64,000 nucleotides of DNA from Hemileia vastatrix (Eukaryota > Basidiomycota > Pucciniomycetes > Pucciniales > Zaghouaniaceae): the NCBI GenBank assembly GCA_030280995.1, contig JASXTE010000002.1, positions 13,154,683 through 13,218,682 of the forward strand, read 5' to 3'. How positions within the stretch are numbered: position 1 is the first letter of the stretch; each line of letters begins with the position of its first letter. A model generated the notes under the pieces. It made no database searches and was not told where the DNA came from. It saw only the letters and a program-made list of their open reading frames with translations. Positions 1 through 12,335 of the stretch are shown here, one piece after another. Both the position numbers and the translations under genes were made by a program.

Positions 1-2623
1 GCTGCTCTATTTGTTGTAACAACCCAGCTCTCTTCCCATTTAATCTTTTAGATTTCTGACAAGAGTCACATTTTTCAATGTATTTTTGTACATCTTCTTT
101 CATGTTTATACACCAGGCTGTATTTTTAACTCTGTTTAATGTTTTGTTAAAATCAAAATGACCAGATAAGATGTCATCATGACAAGTACTCAACATTAAC
201 TCTTTCATAGAAGGTGGTATCACTATTACATTACCTAATTTTTTCCTGTAATATATATATCCATCTTCAATTGACAGTTTACCTTTTTCCAACGCATTTC
301 TATACTTTGGAGGCAAGGTTTTAATTAATGCACTCATGGAGGCATTAGTTGGATCATTTAGAATGGTAGATAGTTTAGTCAAATCTTTATCAGATGAATA
401 ATTTTCCAATATAGTTTGCATAAATTCCTCCTCTAAATCCACTATATAAATCCCAAATATATGTATAACCTCATTTTTAGGTACATAAGCTGGGTTGTCA
501 GCATCATTTGGCAAAGGACTTCTGGATAATAAATCCACATTAGAATGCAATGTTCCTGCTCTGTGAGTGATTGTCATTCTTCCTCTGTACTCTTGTACAG
601 CTAGTTGCCATCTAAACATGTGCCTATTAGGGGTTTTCATGTTTAGTAATGATTTTACTACACTGCAATCTGTTATAAGTTCAAACTTCTGGTCTTCCAG
701 ATAGTAATGAAGTTTCTCAAAATCCCACACCATGGCTAAACATTCTAGCTGTGTGGTACCATACCTTAATTCTGTTTTTCTTAAGGTTCTGGATATATAA
801 CAGATAACTACTTCAGATAATTTTCCATTTATTATCTGTTTCTGCTGTAAAGCAGCACCTAAACCTATGAAGCTAGCATCAGTGTACAAGATAAAAGGTA
901 GGGTGAAATCTGGAAGTCCCAATATTGGAGCTGACATTAAACATTCCTTTAATTTATTAAAGGCGTGTTGTCTTTCATTATTCCAAATGAAAGCTTCATT
1001 TTTCCTGATTAATGTTTTTAAAGGAGCTGCAATGGATTGGTAATTTTTAATGTACTGTCTGTAATATCCACACATACTCAAAAAACTTTGAACCTCTTTT
1101 ACATTTTTAGGTATACCAATGTTTTTAATTGCTGCCACCTTATTCTGGTCAACATAAAGTTGTAATCCAGATACAACATGTCCAAGTACTTTCAAGGATT
1201 GAAATCCAAACTTACATATCTTTAATGCAATTGTCATTTTTATTTCATCCATCTTTTGAAAGACTCTTTCCAGGTGATTTAAATGTTCATCATATACTTT
1301 TGAAAACACTATGATGTCATCAATATAGACCAAGAGCCATCCTTCAACCATTTCCTGATGGAAAACACTATCCATTAATTTTTGGAAGACTGAAGGTGCA
1401 TTTTTTGGGCCAAATGGCATTCTCACATACTTAAATATACCCATATTTGTGGTCATTAATAAGTAATTTTGAGAATTATTTTCCTCAGGAATCTGGTGGT
1501 AACCCTTGTTTCCATCCAGACAGGAAATATATTTTGCTCCTTGTAAGGTAGCATGGATAGAAGCTATCCTTGGTGGAGGGTAAATATCATCTACAGTGTA
1601 TGTATTCAGAGCTCTATAATCACCACATAATCTTGCCTTATCTTTTTCATAAGAGATTAATACTGGTGAAATAACACAATACTTAGGTGTTGTGTCTACC
1701 TTTTCAACAATACCCATTTCCAACAACATTTTTATATTGTCTTCAATATCTTTCCTTTTTGAAGGAGATGCTGGGTAAGGTTTATTTTTCAAGCGGCCAG
1801 GAATATTATCCAAATCACAACTTGAAGAGATTTTCATCTCATGGTCTTTGACCAATCCCAGATCATTTGAACAATGAGCAAATGCCATAGGATATGATTT
1901 AATCAATCTCAAAATATTTTCTTCTTCAAATTTTGAGAGTTGAGGACTGAAAGAGGCCTTTTGGATTTCATTGTCCAATTCAACCATTTCAGTGGTGGTT
2001 CTTCCACCTTTCAGTTGTTCTTCTCTAGGAGAAATGGCATACACTGAGTTTTCAGAACATATTTTAAATTTTCTCTTACCATTCACACCTATAGTGAAGC
2101 AACTGTTTGCAGGATCTAGTTTAATGCCAAATTTTGTCAATAAATCATTTCCAATAATAAACCAATCACTACAATTTTTATTATCCATTACTACAAACTC
2201 ACACACTGCTCTAACATATCCATTATTATATTTAAAGAATACAGCAGTTTTGTATTTGAAAACTGGATTTAATACTGAACCAAAACCTCTCCAGTTCTTT
2301 GTTTGAACAGGTTCTAGTTTTTCCTGGTACTTACTATCAAGTTTCATTAATGTCTTAATTTAAACTACAGTACCTGCAGCCCCAGTGTCAAGAATGGCAT
2401 TCATTTCTCTTCCACATATTATAACAGGTGCTCTGATAGGTGTTATTTTGTAATTATCATGAGTTACATCTTTAATTATTTCAGCTTCCTCAATGGAGGT
2501 TAAAGATGTGTCTGTATGAGGTATAGCATCATTCAGGAACATAATATCCTGTTCTAATACAAATATCTCATTTTCATCATCACTGTAAGATATGTTACTT
2601 TTGAAATCCTCACTGGATTCCAC
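1..2623 (-). pseudogene. Element A pol: protease, RT, RNase H, integrase N-terminus
   Basis: Retrotransposon polyprotein that would cleave, reverse-transcribe and integrate the element. The minus frame is open from about 2347 to the left edge and closed above that by a TAA at 2360-2362. Upstream of the stop is the aspartic protease motif LDTGAAGTVV. Downstream come the RT core with the YIDDIIVFSK motif near 1310-1340, RNase H starting LYTDAS near 880, and an integrase zinc-binding region with CHDDILSGHF and CDSCQKSK near 30-190. The stop falls just after the protease active site, in a position that is coding in element B. The catalytic part of integrase lies outside the window. Confidence 0.88.
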
Positions 2624-3676
2624 ATTCTCATCTTCATGATTACTTGGTTAAGAATTTTGTGAGGTTTCAATAACATTTATTCTTTTCTTACATGTGTGAC
2701 CCTTTACCCAAGGTTCATTACATTTGTAAAAAGTGTTTTTTCCTGTCTCTTAGGGACAAGGGGAGCTGAAGGTTTTTTCTTCTCCACTGGCAATTTACTT
2801 GTAGTAGGTTTTACCACATCAACACTTTGTCTGTAATTGTTATACTTGGTTTCATACTTGTGGTTCAATAATATCTCATTGCATATATTAATGAATCCAG
2901 AGGTATCTCTGATGGTTTCAGTTCTAGCTACAATAATGTCTCTAACTGATATAGGCAACTTGTATATTATCTTTTCTTTCCACTCTTCATAATCCATTTT
3001 TTGATCCATGGCTTTCATGATTTTTATAAAATTCATTAAAAATACCATGGGTTTATCTCCAGCATTTGGATTATATCTGGCTTTTTCATGCAATCTTTGT
3101 TGAGTGATTCTAAATTTTGGGCCACCAAATTGCCTTTCAATTAGTTCCTTCCATTCATTCCAGGAGTAATTAATTCCCTCACTCAATACAGATTCAAACC
3201 ATAATAAGGCTACATCTGTAAATAAAGATATTAACTTTGAAGTAATTTCTTCATCAGGTAATTTGTATAAAAATTTTAAGTTATCAATTCTTTGTATGAA
3301 TTGCTGCCAATCAGATTTTGAATCCCCGTCAAAAGAAGGGTACTGATCTAACTTAGGCCAGTTCTTTTGGTTAGTTCTTGCTTCCCTAAACTGAGGAATA
3401 TTCAGTAATTCACTTACTTTGGAAAGATGATCATTTATTTCATCTTTTAGTGATTTATAGTTCTCAGAGCCCATGACACTATGTTCATGTTCCATCATTG
3501 GTGTTTCATTTGCATGTTTCATGAAAACAGGTACTCTTGCCACATAAGAAGTGTTATCTTTTATTTTTTCACTATTTTTCAATATGTTTGCTACTTCTAT
3601 CTCTACTCTTTGTAACCTATCCATTATTACAGGTACATGAGTCAGAGTATCATTTATATTTGAAAAAGATAATTTA
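2624..3676 (-). pseudogene. Element A gag, C-terminal part
   Basis: Capsid/nucleocapsid part of element A. The 306-residue open stretch at 2704-3624 holds the Ty3-type gag core, including WPKLDQYPSFDGD and DWQQFIQRIDNLK, which match B and C. Near 2735 the frame is lost by a one-base change, and the zinc knuckle (CX2CX7HXC in B) continues in another frame, with a further stop near 2646. The frame continues upstream across the solo LTR insertion at 3677-4452 into the coiled-coil region. Gag and pol appear to have been one reading frame originally, as in element B. Confidence 0.85.
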
Positions 3677-4452
3677 TGTCAAGGGGTGCTTTTGGTCTAG
3701 AAGCTTGGTTTGAGGTTTATACGAGGAGATTTAGGGTTTTATTTAACTCTCAAAGAATAGTATGTATTTTCTTAATCAAAAGAATTGTTTTACTCAAATA
3801 AAAGAGGTAGTTATAAGATATCAATATAAATTATAGATTAGAATTACGGTGTTGTAAATACTAAAGTTATAAAATATAGGAATAAATGTATTATTGTGAG
3901 GGTAATAGTAATGTAAGTAATAAAAGAATGATTTGAAAAGCACAAAGTAAGAGGCCTTTTATAGGCAAAACATGAGGGAATAAAATATACGGAATTTACA
4001 CCATATATTGTAAGCATGTGAGAAAAAGAATGACTGAAAGGAGTACATATATGACACAAGAATTAAATAAACTGGTATGTCAACAAGGACATCAAATTTA
4101 TTAGCAATAAAGTTTGAGTTCCTTGGACTGTCACAATTAATTACACATATTACTTTCACAGGATTCCAGATCTCTCACTGAGGTAATATAATTGTTTTAA
4201 AGTTTTTTTATTATAATTTTATTATTAAATTTGATTCCCATTGACTTATACCATTGAGCACAGTGTTAGGGAGTAAAATTGTAAGGGACATTTTATTTAC
4301 ACTAATTAATTATATTACTTATTGTACTTAACTAGTTAATTTTAAGTAATGCTTAAGTAGGTAATTAATTATTAGTAAGAAGAAGGGGTGTGGCTTCAAC
4401 TCAGTAAAATAATTAATTATTTTACTGGTTAAGTCTAGTAGCCTGGCTGACA
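3677..4452 (-). mobile_element. Solo LTR inside element A gag
   Basis: A 776-bp LTR that starts TGTCAAGGGG and ends GGCTGACA on the plus strand. It is flanked by a 5-bp target duplication, ATTTA, at 3672-3676 and 4453-4457. It is related to the element B LTRs: same termini, the same terminal stretch around the AGTCTAGTAGCCTGG motif, and the same TATA context. With one target copy removed the gag frame of A reads straight through, so the insertion is younger than A. No internal element sequence remains, as expected after LTR-LTR recombination. Confidence 0.93.
3953..3967 (-). promoter_or_regulatory. LTR TATA-box region (solo LTR)
   Basis: On the minus strand this reads GCCTATAAAAGGCC. The equivalent place in the B and C LTRs reads GCCTATATAAGG. 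Conservation in three otherwise diverged LTRs points to the core promoter of this retrotransposon group. Confidence 0.6.
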
Positions 4453-4993
4453 ATTTAACACGTCCCTCAATGGTAGCCATAACATTCTGAGTATGTTCTA
4501 ATTTACTTTCTAAATTTCTAATCTCAGAATTCAATATTTTATTCTCATTGATTAATTCATCATTTGAATTTTAAATAGTTTTTAATTTATTGGCTGTAGT
4601 ACTCAATGATTGTGTTAGCTGTAATAATACATTTTCTGTATTATTGTTTGACTCTTTTGAGAACTCTTCCAATTTTTAAATTCTCAATAATAATTTACTT
4701 ATTATTTTTGATTCCTTTGGATTCTCTTTCAAAAAATATTCTATTTTTTTGGTGTTCAACTCAGAAGACTCATCATTTGATTCCATTTTTATATTAATAG
4801 CATTATCCTGGTGATCAATAAAACTATTTACATTGTCCTCATGTAAAGAAAAGTTTAACATATTTTTTTCAAATGAATAATCCTTTAAATCATTATCAAT
4901 AATATCAAATATTTCCTTATCAATCTTATTACCTATAATTAATTCATTTTCAGGTTGATACAATTGATTATGAGGAGTTGGATGACTTACCAA
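4453..4993 (-). pseudogene. Element A gag, N-terminal coiled-coil part
   Basis: N-terminal region of the A gag frame, downstream of the upstream ORF's stop. It is Asn/Lys/Glu-rich and predicted coiled coil, with heptad-like stretches around 4453-4530. In-frame stops occur near 4676 and 4573. The start position corresponds to the ATG of gag in B and C, but here the codon is TTG at 4991-4993 (CCTTGGTAAG instead of CCATGGTAAG). A has therefore lost the start, or never used it. Confidence 0.6.
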
Positions 4994-5463
4994 GGTCTTA
5001 TCCCACTTCCCCTGCCTCTCCTTGCCTTTCCCCTGTAAGGGCAACTTCTGGAGCCCTGCTGTTGAGGATTGTTGTAATTTTGGGCGTACCAATCCCATTT
5101 CCATTTGATTACTGTGATTTTTTGATCCTCCTCTTGGGATGGAGGTGTTGCTATAGAATTTGTGGGTGCCACTGTTGGTGGTTAAGCCTTTATGTCCACT
5201 AGAGCTTGGTTGACTTTGATGAAACCTTGAGCTGCTCTTTTCTCCAGGTTGTTGATCTGGTCCACTATATTGTTGACTCTTATTGTCAAGGTGTTCAATA
5301 GGGTGGATAGGGAGTGAATTTGTTCTTGTAATGTATTTTTTACATTCTTTATTGAAACTTGCTTTAAAAGCCTTTCCCTTTTCTCCAGAGAAATTGGCGG
5401 AGTGTTGTTTATTATGGGAGAGTCCTGGACCTCTATTTGAATGTCCTGTAACAGGTCTTTCAT
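4987..5463 (-). pseudogene. Element A ORF1: coiled-coil/KWKWD protein, frame-overlapping
   Basis: A small ORF upstream of gag in a different frame (about 158 codons), with one in-frame TAA at 5182-5184. Order: a coiled-coil half (leucine/isoleucine heptads, 5190-5463), a Pro/Ser linker, KWKWDW near 5100, a basic RGKARRGRG stretch and a terminal RPW before the stop. Elements B and C have an ORF of similar length and design at the same place, also ending in Pro-Trp. I do not recognise the family. A longer alternative frame (4676-5524) is open over the same bases but has no match to the other copies here. The role is unknown; RNA binding or assembly would be guesses. Confidence 0.6.
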
Positions 5464-5524
5464 CTCTAGGTCTTAAGTTATAAGGTTTTGCCTTATTACT
5501 TACAATGTCATTGTTGTCACACAT

Positions 5525-6098
5525 TTTTATGTGGAATTTTTTTTAGAGAATTGAAAGTTTAGATATAAAAACTTCAAAATGAGTTTTATCAGTATTTATC
5601 AATACCACTGAAGACAATTTTATTTCTTATTTATTGGTATGAAGTGAATTTCTAAGTGCCAAAAGTCAAATATGCTTTTGAAGTGGTCACTTGATTTAAC
5701 TGGTCTACAATATGTAGCCGTGTTTTTATATTTAAAAAGAAAACAACTGTTAGTAAGATTCTTTTTCAAATATAAATGAATTTTACAAACCAATAGAAAG
5801 GGATTAAAAGTCCTGTTAAAAGAAAACAATTAATCAGTTTAATTGGTTATCATCTGCAAAGATCACAAATTTAATTGGTCTATTGACAGACTCCCACTAA
5901 GAACAATTATATGTTAAATTAGTGGTAAAATTGTTGATTCAATATCATAATTTTATTATATAGCAGGGCTTCTTTTTCTGAAATCACTATATAAGTGACC
6001 CCAACCTGTTGTAATTATCCAAATATTTCTATAGGGATTTTATTTACGTGTACCTTCTTTGAAATTTTTACTTACTGGATTATAACAGAATTCTTGAG
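5525..6098. other. Element A leader, no gene seen
   Basis: AT-rich leader between the primer-binding site and the first ORF of A. I see no ORF worth calling. The TTTAATTGGT motif occurs twice near 5838 and 5870. Confidence 0.4.
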
Positions 6099-6110
6099 GA
6101 AAGGTCCCCA
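6099..6110 (-). promoter_or_regulatory. Primer-binding site of A
   Basis: On the minus strand this reads TGGGGACCTTTC, two bases downstream of the 5' LTR end. B has TGGGGGCCTTTC and C has TGGAAGCCTTTC at the same two-base distance. The TGG start fits priming by a tRNA CCA end. I cannot name the tRNA. Confidence 0.7.
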
Positions 6111-6112
6111 AT

Positions 6113-6572
6113 TGTCAGGCTGAGATCAAGTACAAAGACGTGAACTAGCTTAAATGGTCAGTTTTCTAGAAGATTTTAATGGTCCTATATGAATACTGTA
6201 GTACAAATCCAACAAATAGTAAAATATAATCAAAAATAAAGGTCTCAGTAATAAAATTCTCACTATCTTTATATGTGGCTTACAATCTTTTTAGTTGGTA
6301 GAAAAATAGATTTTAATAATTCAGATACTATTCAAAAGTATTATGAAAGTACTAATTGATATGTATTGTAATTTATTTGGTTATATTGGTTAAATTGTAA
6401 TGATAAAGAATGATGAAATACAACCAAAAACCCTCCTCTTTTTATACACACTGAGTTCCCCAATGATTCCCTTGATGTAACACCCAATACACAGTTAATG
6501 TCGCCTCTAAAAAACTAATAGACATTCCCATCAACATTACCAGTAATCAATGTCATAATTAGAAGTGTAACA
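6113..6572 (-). mobile_element. Element A 5' LTR (outer limit uncertain)
   Basis: The inner border TGTCAGGCTG at 6113 is set by analogy with B and by the adjacent primer-binding site. The outer border is a guess: the minus strand starts TGTTACACTTC at 6572. The partner LTR is outside the window, so neither length nor target duplication can be checked. A TATAAAAAG box lies near 6440 on the minus strand. Confidence 0.5.
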
Positions 6573-7888
6573 ACTGGCAAAACCCTGTATTAATAAGGAA
6601 AATCCATCAAAATTAAGAAATAAGATAAAAAGAGAGTATATGCGTAATAAACAATAATATAAAAGTCTAAAGGGGAATTTTTAAGGTTAATAATATCTTA
6701 ATAATAAGAAAAATTCACTGTAGAAACAATGAGGCTAATCCTGACATTATACTACGTGAAATTCCCATTCAAAAATAACCAATATTGACTGAGAAACCAC
6801 CCATAAACTCAAAAAAGAGCGTGAGATGTGGGGTAATTACATGCAGTCCTTGGCAGGAACTTGCACGGATAAATTCTTGACTAAATTTAGACTAATTTAA
6901 GTGTGGTGATGAAATAAGAGGCCAAGAGTAAGATTATTAATGAAATTAGTGCATATAAACAAGGTCAATGCATTATTAATTAAGCTAGGACACTAAATAA
7001 GCACCTGTTGCCTATTTTAGTGTGTTTCCCCACAGTGGGCGTAGAATGTGGGGTAATTATAGTGTGAAAAAGCTAACTTTGCTAAAAATGAAGCTATTCA
7101 CATGGGAAAAAATCAGGCAGTATGTGGCCAGTACACAGAAGCCATTTCTGGCATAAAAAACACCAAATTTGAAAAGTGTTATTTTTATGCATTTAAATAG
7201 CCAAATCAATAGTCCTAAATGAGAAAAATTGATCTGTCAAAGCGCAATTTTGATATTCTCAAATTTATGGTGCATATAGTCAGCTTTTAAGTGAAATAAA
7301 GTGCATTTCTTGTTTTTTGCATAAAACAGTGAAAATAACAGCTTTAAGTGTACTTAAAAATTATGTAGACTTATACTTAAGGTTCTTAAGATTACCCTAA
7401 AATATTCCAACTTAATATTAAGTACATAAGACTTATAAAAGGTGGATATATGTGTGTATATAAGGTGTTATAATGGCATATTTTGTATATTATCATAATT
7501 TTACTTATGTATACTGTTTGTGTACTATTAATTATTATTCCCATGTATAGTTCATGTGTTTAACAAAACTTATAAGTACTTTTTACTCAGTCCTGTGGAT
7601 ATACAGGCTGAAAATATGATTGGGTTTCCCTCCTGGCATCATCATCTACTCACTCAAGTTTCTTCTGCACCAGATTATAAGACTAGTAAGGTTTTCCAAT
7701 TCTTGTGGTTTTTGTTTTTGTTTTTGCATTTTCTCAATTTTTAGCACCAAATATCCAGTTCTGAAGAAGAACTTACTATAAGATAGAGTGCCCTCTTTTC
7801 AGTTTTCTTTACCCCTGCCTTGTCTTCATTTGTATTGATTGAAAGGCTTTTAAGAATTCATTGAGAGATTTTTTTCTGCCATTGAAAT
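6573..7888. other. No recognisable gene
   Basis: AT-rich DNA with many stops in all frames. A phrase ATGTGGGGTAATTA occurs near 6827 and again near 7048. Several TTAAG/CTTAA palindromic motifs cluster at 7330-7430. I can support no gene here. Confidence 0.4.
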
Positions 7889-9312
7889 GGTTTATCTGGA
7901 AAGTGAATGCAGCTTAGCAAAATTTAGGAGTTACACCATGCCAGCTTTTCCCTCGACCAATGGGGAAAGCATGCTGGAGACTCATGAGATTGAAGATGAG
8001 TCAGGTTTTCCTAACTTTGAACCATCATAAGCAGAGGCCTATTTAATTAATGATTTGCTCATCCAAGATAGTAAAATCTTGTTTCATGAAAGACTTGAGA
8101 TGCTTGATAGTATTGGGTTAACTCTTGGTACCGGTGTATGAACTGGTGTTGATACACATAAAAAAAGGGAGTCATCGCAATTAATTCCATCTGCAACTGC
8201 CACATCCTCTTCAGGTTTAGAAACTGAAAAAAGGATTTAAAGATTCTTGCGATAGGAACAAAAACTATACTTATATATATATATAATTTCATCTCAATCT
8301 TTATTTACATACATCACTCCCAACAACAATATCCTCTTAGCTCTCTATTGTTTAAGATGTTGAAAAAAGTGACCCAGCCTCTCCAGGTGAATTTCCTCTT
8401 CTTCCTCAATCATGCTTTGACCCATGTAAAGATATTCCAAGTGAGGAAGTTGACACTTGACTTAATGGCCTGCAATAAAAGCTTAAAGATGCTCCCACCA
8501 GTAACCAATAGACACCCCTTTGCAAATCTATTCAGGCCACTATCCGCAGGACAAAAACCAAGCATGAAGAAAATGGAAAAATCTTTCCTCCAAGGTCTTC
8601 ATCATACTCAAAGCTGTTAGTCAATCATTCTTCAGCCAAAGAAGCTGAGCCTCATCCAGAAAGTCTCATTAAAAGAAGCCGAGAATTTTTTGGTCAAATG
8701 AGAAAGCCATCCAATCCCTCCTCGTAGACTAACCCTGATCTATTTGTGGGATCATCTTCCTCTGCTAGACCTTCAATCAATTTATTTGATAAATCTATTG
8801 TTGAAAATCAACTAGCATGGTTCAAACATAAAGTGGAAGAAATAAGAGGCATCATTGTTGCAAACAGGGAGTTTATGACACGCTAGGAAGCTATGAAGGG
8901 AAGGGAACAAATTGTGGGTGAGTTTTTTTAAAGAAAATCAATTGTCAATCAAGATCAAACTTTTGACAATAATATAATTTGTTCTATCAGATCTTGGTGT
9001 TATTTTGATGAAATGGGAACCCAAAGATGAGGTTGAAGTGCAGAACTCCAGTAGAATGGTAAGGAAGAAGACTTCATGGAATTAAGGCTGAGGGATGTCA
9101 AAAATATGCAGGCAGATGAAGGGAGGATTGATGAAATTATGAAATCAATCTGTTTACCTTCAGCCTCATATTCTACTGGAGTCCAACCCAAAATCAAGAC
9201 AGTGCTAGTATCTTCCTCTCCTTAATCAGGATAAGGAGCTAAACGCACATTCAATGAGAGGGAATTTTCTGATGAGTGCCAAAAGGATAGAAAAGTATCA
9301 CCAGAAAACTGA
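7889..9312 (+). pseudogene. Degraded multi-exon coding region, unknown family
   Basis: Several protein-like stretches lie in order on the plus strand. One begins MVYLESECSLAKFRSY at about 7889. A second runs from about 8550 to 8930 and contains IKRSREFFGQMRKPSNPSS and SIVENQLAWFKHKVEEIRG. A third at 9065-9300 contains MELRLRDVKNMQADEGRID. Stops and frame changes separate them, and a GTGAG donor-like site follows the second block at about 8918. The middle block is charged and probably helical. I do not recognise a family. It may be an old transposon ORF or a dead host gene. Confidence 0.35.
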
Positions 9313-10200
9313 AGTGATCAAGTCAAATTTCTATTTTTACTTAGTCTTTCAATATTACTCATTTGTGGATAGTTTCTCCTTTCTTGATTTAGTTAGTTTG
9401 TCCATTCAATAAATTAAATTTGATCTTTGTCTTTGACTGTGCCCACGAAAGGATCTGAAACCCGATTTCTCAATTTCTTCTAAAGCAGTGGCAACTGATT
9501 TGCCACCTGAAAGAAAACTCTGCCTTCATTTTTACTCTCATCTTCAAAACATTGCATCCAGCACTCATGTTACTAAATGAACAGCTTCAACACTGAAAAA
9601 TAGCTAGATTCCTCTAGTGTCAAGGTCTCAGGATGATTATTTCAGAATCCACCTGCCCACCGTTGAGACTAGTATTGAAATTTTTCAAGTGCACACATTA
9701 TTAGGTCCTGAATGTGCCACAGCTGGTTGGAGGATGATGAAGAGCGCAAGCATGTCATTACCTGCTGTACTTCCCCATAAAATGGCAGTAACTGAAGTTG
9801 CATTCCCAGCCACTAATAGATGTATTAAGATATCAACATGATAAAAGGGGAGTCTTAACACCCCAGAACCACTCTAATCTCCAAGTCATATTCCCTTGGC
9901 TTATTAATGAGTCACAGAAGTAAAAGAACCTCCAATTATATATATATAGTAACCTAGGAAGCACAAGTGGAAACATAACCCTACAGCATAGGATGCCAAA
10001 CCATCTTGAAATCCTGAATGTGCCACATCCTCAAAATGTGAGTTAAGCCCTAGACCTGGACGAGATTTTTGTGGATCCCAAGATCTTGGAAGATAATTTT
10101 TATATAGTTATTTATATTATCCTTACTAGTATCAGACTTGATGGATTGTGTTTTGCCACAGTTCTCTGAGTAGATTAGATGTGATAGTATTTTAAGAATA
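9313..10200. other. No gene supported
   Basis: Mixed sequence with short protein-like fragments, for example around 9620-9840, but no consistent frame, motif or splice pattern. I leave it unassigned. Confidence 0.35.
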
Positions 10201-10870
10201 GGGGGTGTCATTTCTGGAAAATCCACACTTAAATTTGACCAAATCTGCACTTATCTAAGTGTGGATTTCTGAAACACACCAGCTCCAACACTGGCTGATT
10301 TCAAAAGTGAAGTAAGTCACTTATTTCACTCACTTATGCACTTTCTCAACCAAAAGTGTTGATTTCACCATAAAGTCCCATTTCACTGATTTGTCTGCAT
10401 CATCCAATTTCTATGCAGTACTCCACAGCATAACACTTCATAACTCAAAACATTGTACATCATTTACATTTTTATACCATATAAGAGTGTTTTACTTCAT
10501 CAACTCAACATGAAATTTCATAATTTCTGAAATTGCATAACTTTTCAGTCATTATTTTATTCTTTCATTGCTCATATCCATTTTCTCTTCTCCTCTTGCA
10601 TCCCTCAAATAATTTGAATTCAATTTTTCTCTAAACTCATCTCTCCAGGTAAGTCATTTTTACTTTTATGTTTTCTAGTTATAATTTTTTTGTATTTTTT
10701 TCTTTTTTTCTATTCTTTTTTGCAAGTGGTTTTTCTTCTTGATTTTCAAGGTAAGATTAACATTTTTTTACTCTCTCCCAATTTTATTTCTTTCTTTCAT
10801 CTAAATCATCCTACTCTTCATCCCTCCTTGGAATGGTAATTATCCATGTAGGACTCTTATCTGGATAACA
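10201..10870 (+). mobile_element. Transposon terminus plus leader (PIF/Harbinger-like family, copy F1)
   Basis: Begins GGGGGTGTCA at 10201, preceded by AATA. The next ~450 bp match, in reverse orientation, the end of another copy at 48930-49388. Both carry repeated CACTT/AAGTG motifs near the end and a leader ending CTCCAGGTAAGTCATTTTT, which looks like a 5' splice site. A similar leader follows the transposase relic at 33180-33340. The downstream body of this copy is missing or replaced by old repeats. Assignment to PIF/Harbinger rests on that neighbourhood and is an inference. Confidence 0.5.
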
Positions 10871-10929
10871 GTGGACTTATTCAACTCCTCTTGTTATCAT
10901 TTTCATTATCACTTTTCATGTTTTTGTAA

Positions 10930-11482
10930 TAGTTCAAAAATTAGAGTCCAAATCAGAGTTAGGCTTCTTAAAATCCATTTATCTTTTAACAAAAGATTCT
11001 CCTGAATCCTATCTTTTATTTCACACAAACAGATTTAAATTTAGCTCAGTGGTTGCTGAGATATTAGCCTTTAATGTTGAGCCTTTTTTTATCAATTTCA
11101 CTTTTATTTATTTTGTGTTTTTATATTAATAAATTAAGGTTATACCTATTTGAATCACATTATCTTTTAAAGGAAAATTCTCCTGAAGCCTATCTTCCAT
11201 TTCTCGCAAATGGTTTTGGTTTTGGTTTAGTGGTTGCTGAGATATTGACCTTTAAAGTTGTTCCATTTTTTCCCAATTTTAATTTTATTTATTTCATGTT
11301 TGTATGTTGCATAATTAAAGAAAAAGGCTTATGAAGCTCTAATAATGTGTTTATATAGGATTTTAGCTCCCTTTTGTTGGAATTTTTATCATCACTTTTC
11401 AAGTTTTTGTGCAATTTTTAAAATCAGATTCAGAATTAGGATTAAGTTAATTTGAATCTAATTTTCTTTTAACGCTAGATTC
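10930..11482 (+). repeat. Array of diverged ~200-bp repeats, target of D and E
   Basis: At least three old copies of one unit, each with a CTTTTAA...GATTCT..GAA.CCTAT phrase, a GTGGTT..GAGATATT phrase and a CACTTTTATTTATTT tail. Copies start near 10930, 11140 and 11440. The third is split: its middle continues at 20151-20243 beyond element D and its tail at 27155-27190 beyond element E. The array was therefore present before both retrotransposons arrived. Confidence 0.65.
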
Positions 11483-12268
11483 TGTCATGTGCCATGTGAC
11501 ACTTGAAGAAAAAGTACCTCAAATACACCACTATTCAAGCCTAACTCCTAGCAATACACAAAAAGTGATCTTGGAACAATTACCTTCTATTGTGTTCTCA
11601 AATTAGTTGCGCTATTCAAACTTTAAAATAATCTTAAAAAATAAAGATGCTTACACTTTTAAAACTTAAGCAATGTACGTGCAGTCTAGCACTAAGGACA
11701 AGGCAATCTTCAAAAGGGGTAATTTTGGGTCTGAGGGTAAATTAGGAGGTCTGTGATAGAAGGAGCAGGATAGAAGGGATATAACGTTAGATTATTGATG
11801 GGATTTCTGGTGGATTAAATGGGTCTGTAAGTATATGGTGGACGGGTAATTAATGGGTCAGTGCAAGGAGGGATAGGATATTGAAAGGGGGTTACTTTGG
11901 TTTGAATTTCTCTAGAATTAAATTATAAAAATATATTAGTGATAGTAGTTAAATTCTTATTAAGCTATTATTATATTTGTCCTTTTCTCTCTTAATAATT
12001 AATTCTATAAAATCTTAAATACTTAAATCTTCCTTTTGATTATTAAGCTGCAACCCTTTGTGAGATTCACCATAATAGTTAGTGTCCTTACATTATAGAT
12101 AAATTATTCCTCAAAGATTATTAGAAAAAATTCTTAGTTACTCATTTATATCTTTGAATCACTTCCTCCAAGTAATTGTCTGTTCTTCAAAGTTGTAATT
12201 TCTCTCATCTATTTATCTCACTTACTTTGGGATCATCCTTTACCTTGTGCGTAGGTTGTCTGGTGACA
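11483..12268 (+). mobile_element. Element D 5' LTR
   Basis: Starts TGTCATGTGCC and ends CTGGTGACA. It is collinear with the 3' LTR at 19364-20150. No TGG-type primer-binding site follows directly: the next bases are GTATAATTTAATTC. Confidence 0.92.
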
Positions 12269-12335
12269 GTATAATTTAATTCTCCTTAATTCTCATCTTT
12301 TGTACTACTACAATTTTCAGGTGCTAAATCTAAAT

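Larger units (their letters stand above)
1..6572 (-). mobile_element. Ty3/gypsy retrotransposon A (partial, nested)
   Basis: This is a minus-strand LTR retrotransposon that runs off the left edge of the window. From its 5' end (right) it has an LTR, a primer-binding site at 6099-6110, a ~575-nt leader, a small upstream ORF, gag, protease, reverse transcriptase, RNase H and the start of integrase. Its 3' LTR lies outside the window. It is related to elements B and C but clearly diverged from both in its 5' third. A 776-bp solo LTR splits its gag. The coding frame is broken by at least one frameshift and several stops, so it is a dead copy. The right limit rests only on a plausible LTR terminus. 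Confidence 0.85.

Noticed and set aside
4676..5524. 282-codon minus-strand ORF in the A gag frame, starting MCDNNDIVSNKAKP
   Set aside because: Open, but its part over ORF1 has no match to B or C in that frame, whereas ORF1 does. I treat only the part after 4993 as gag.
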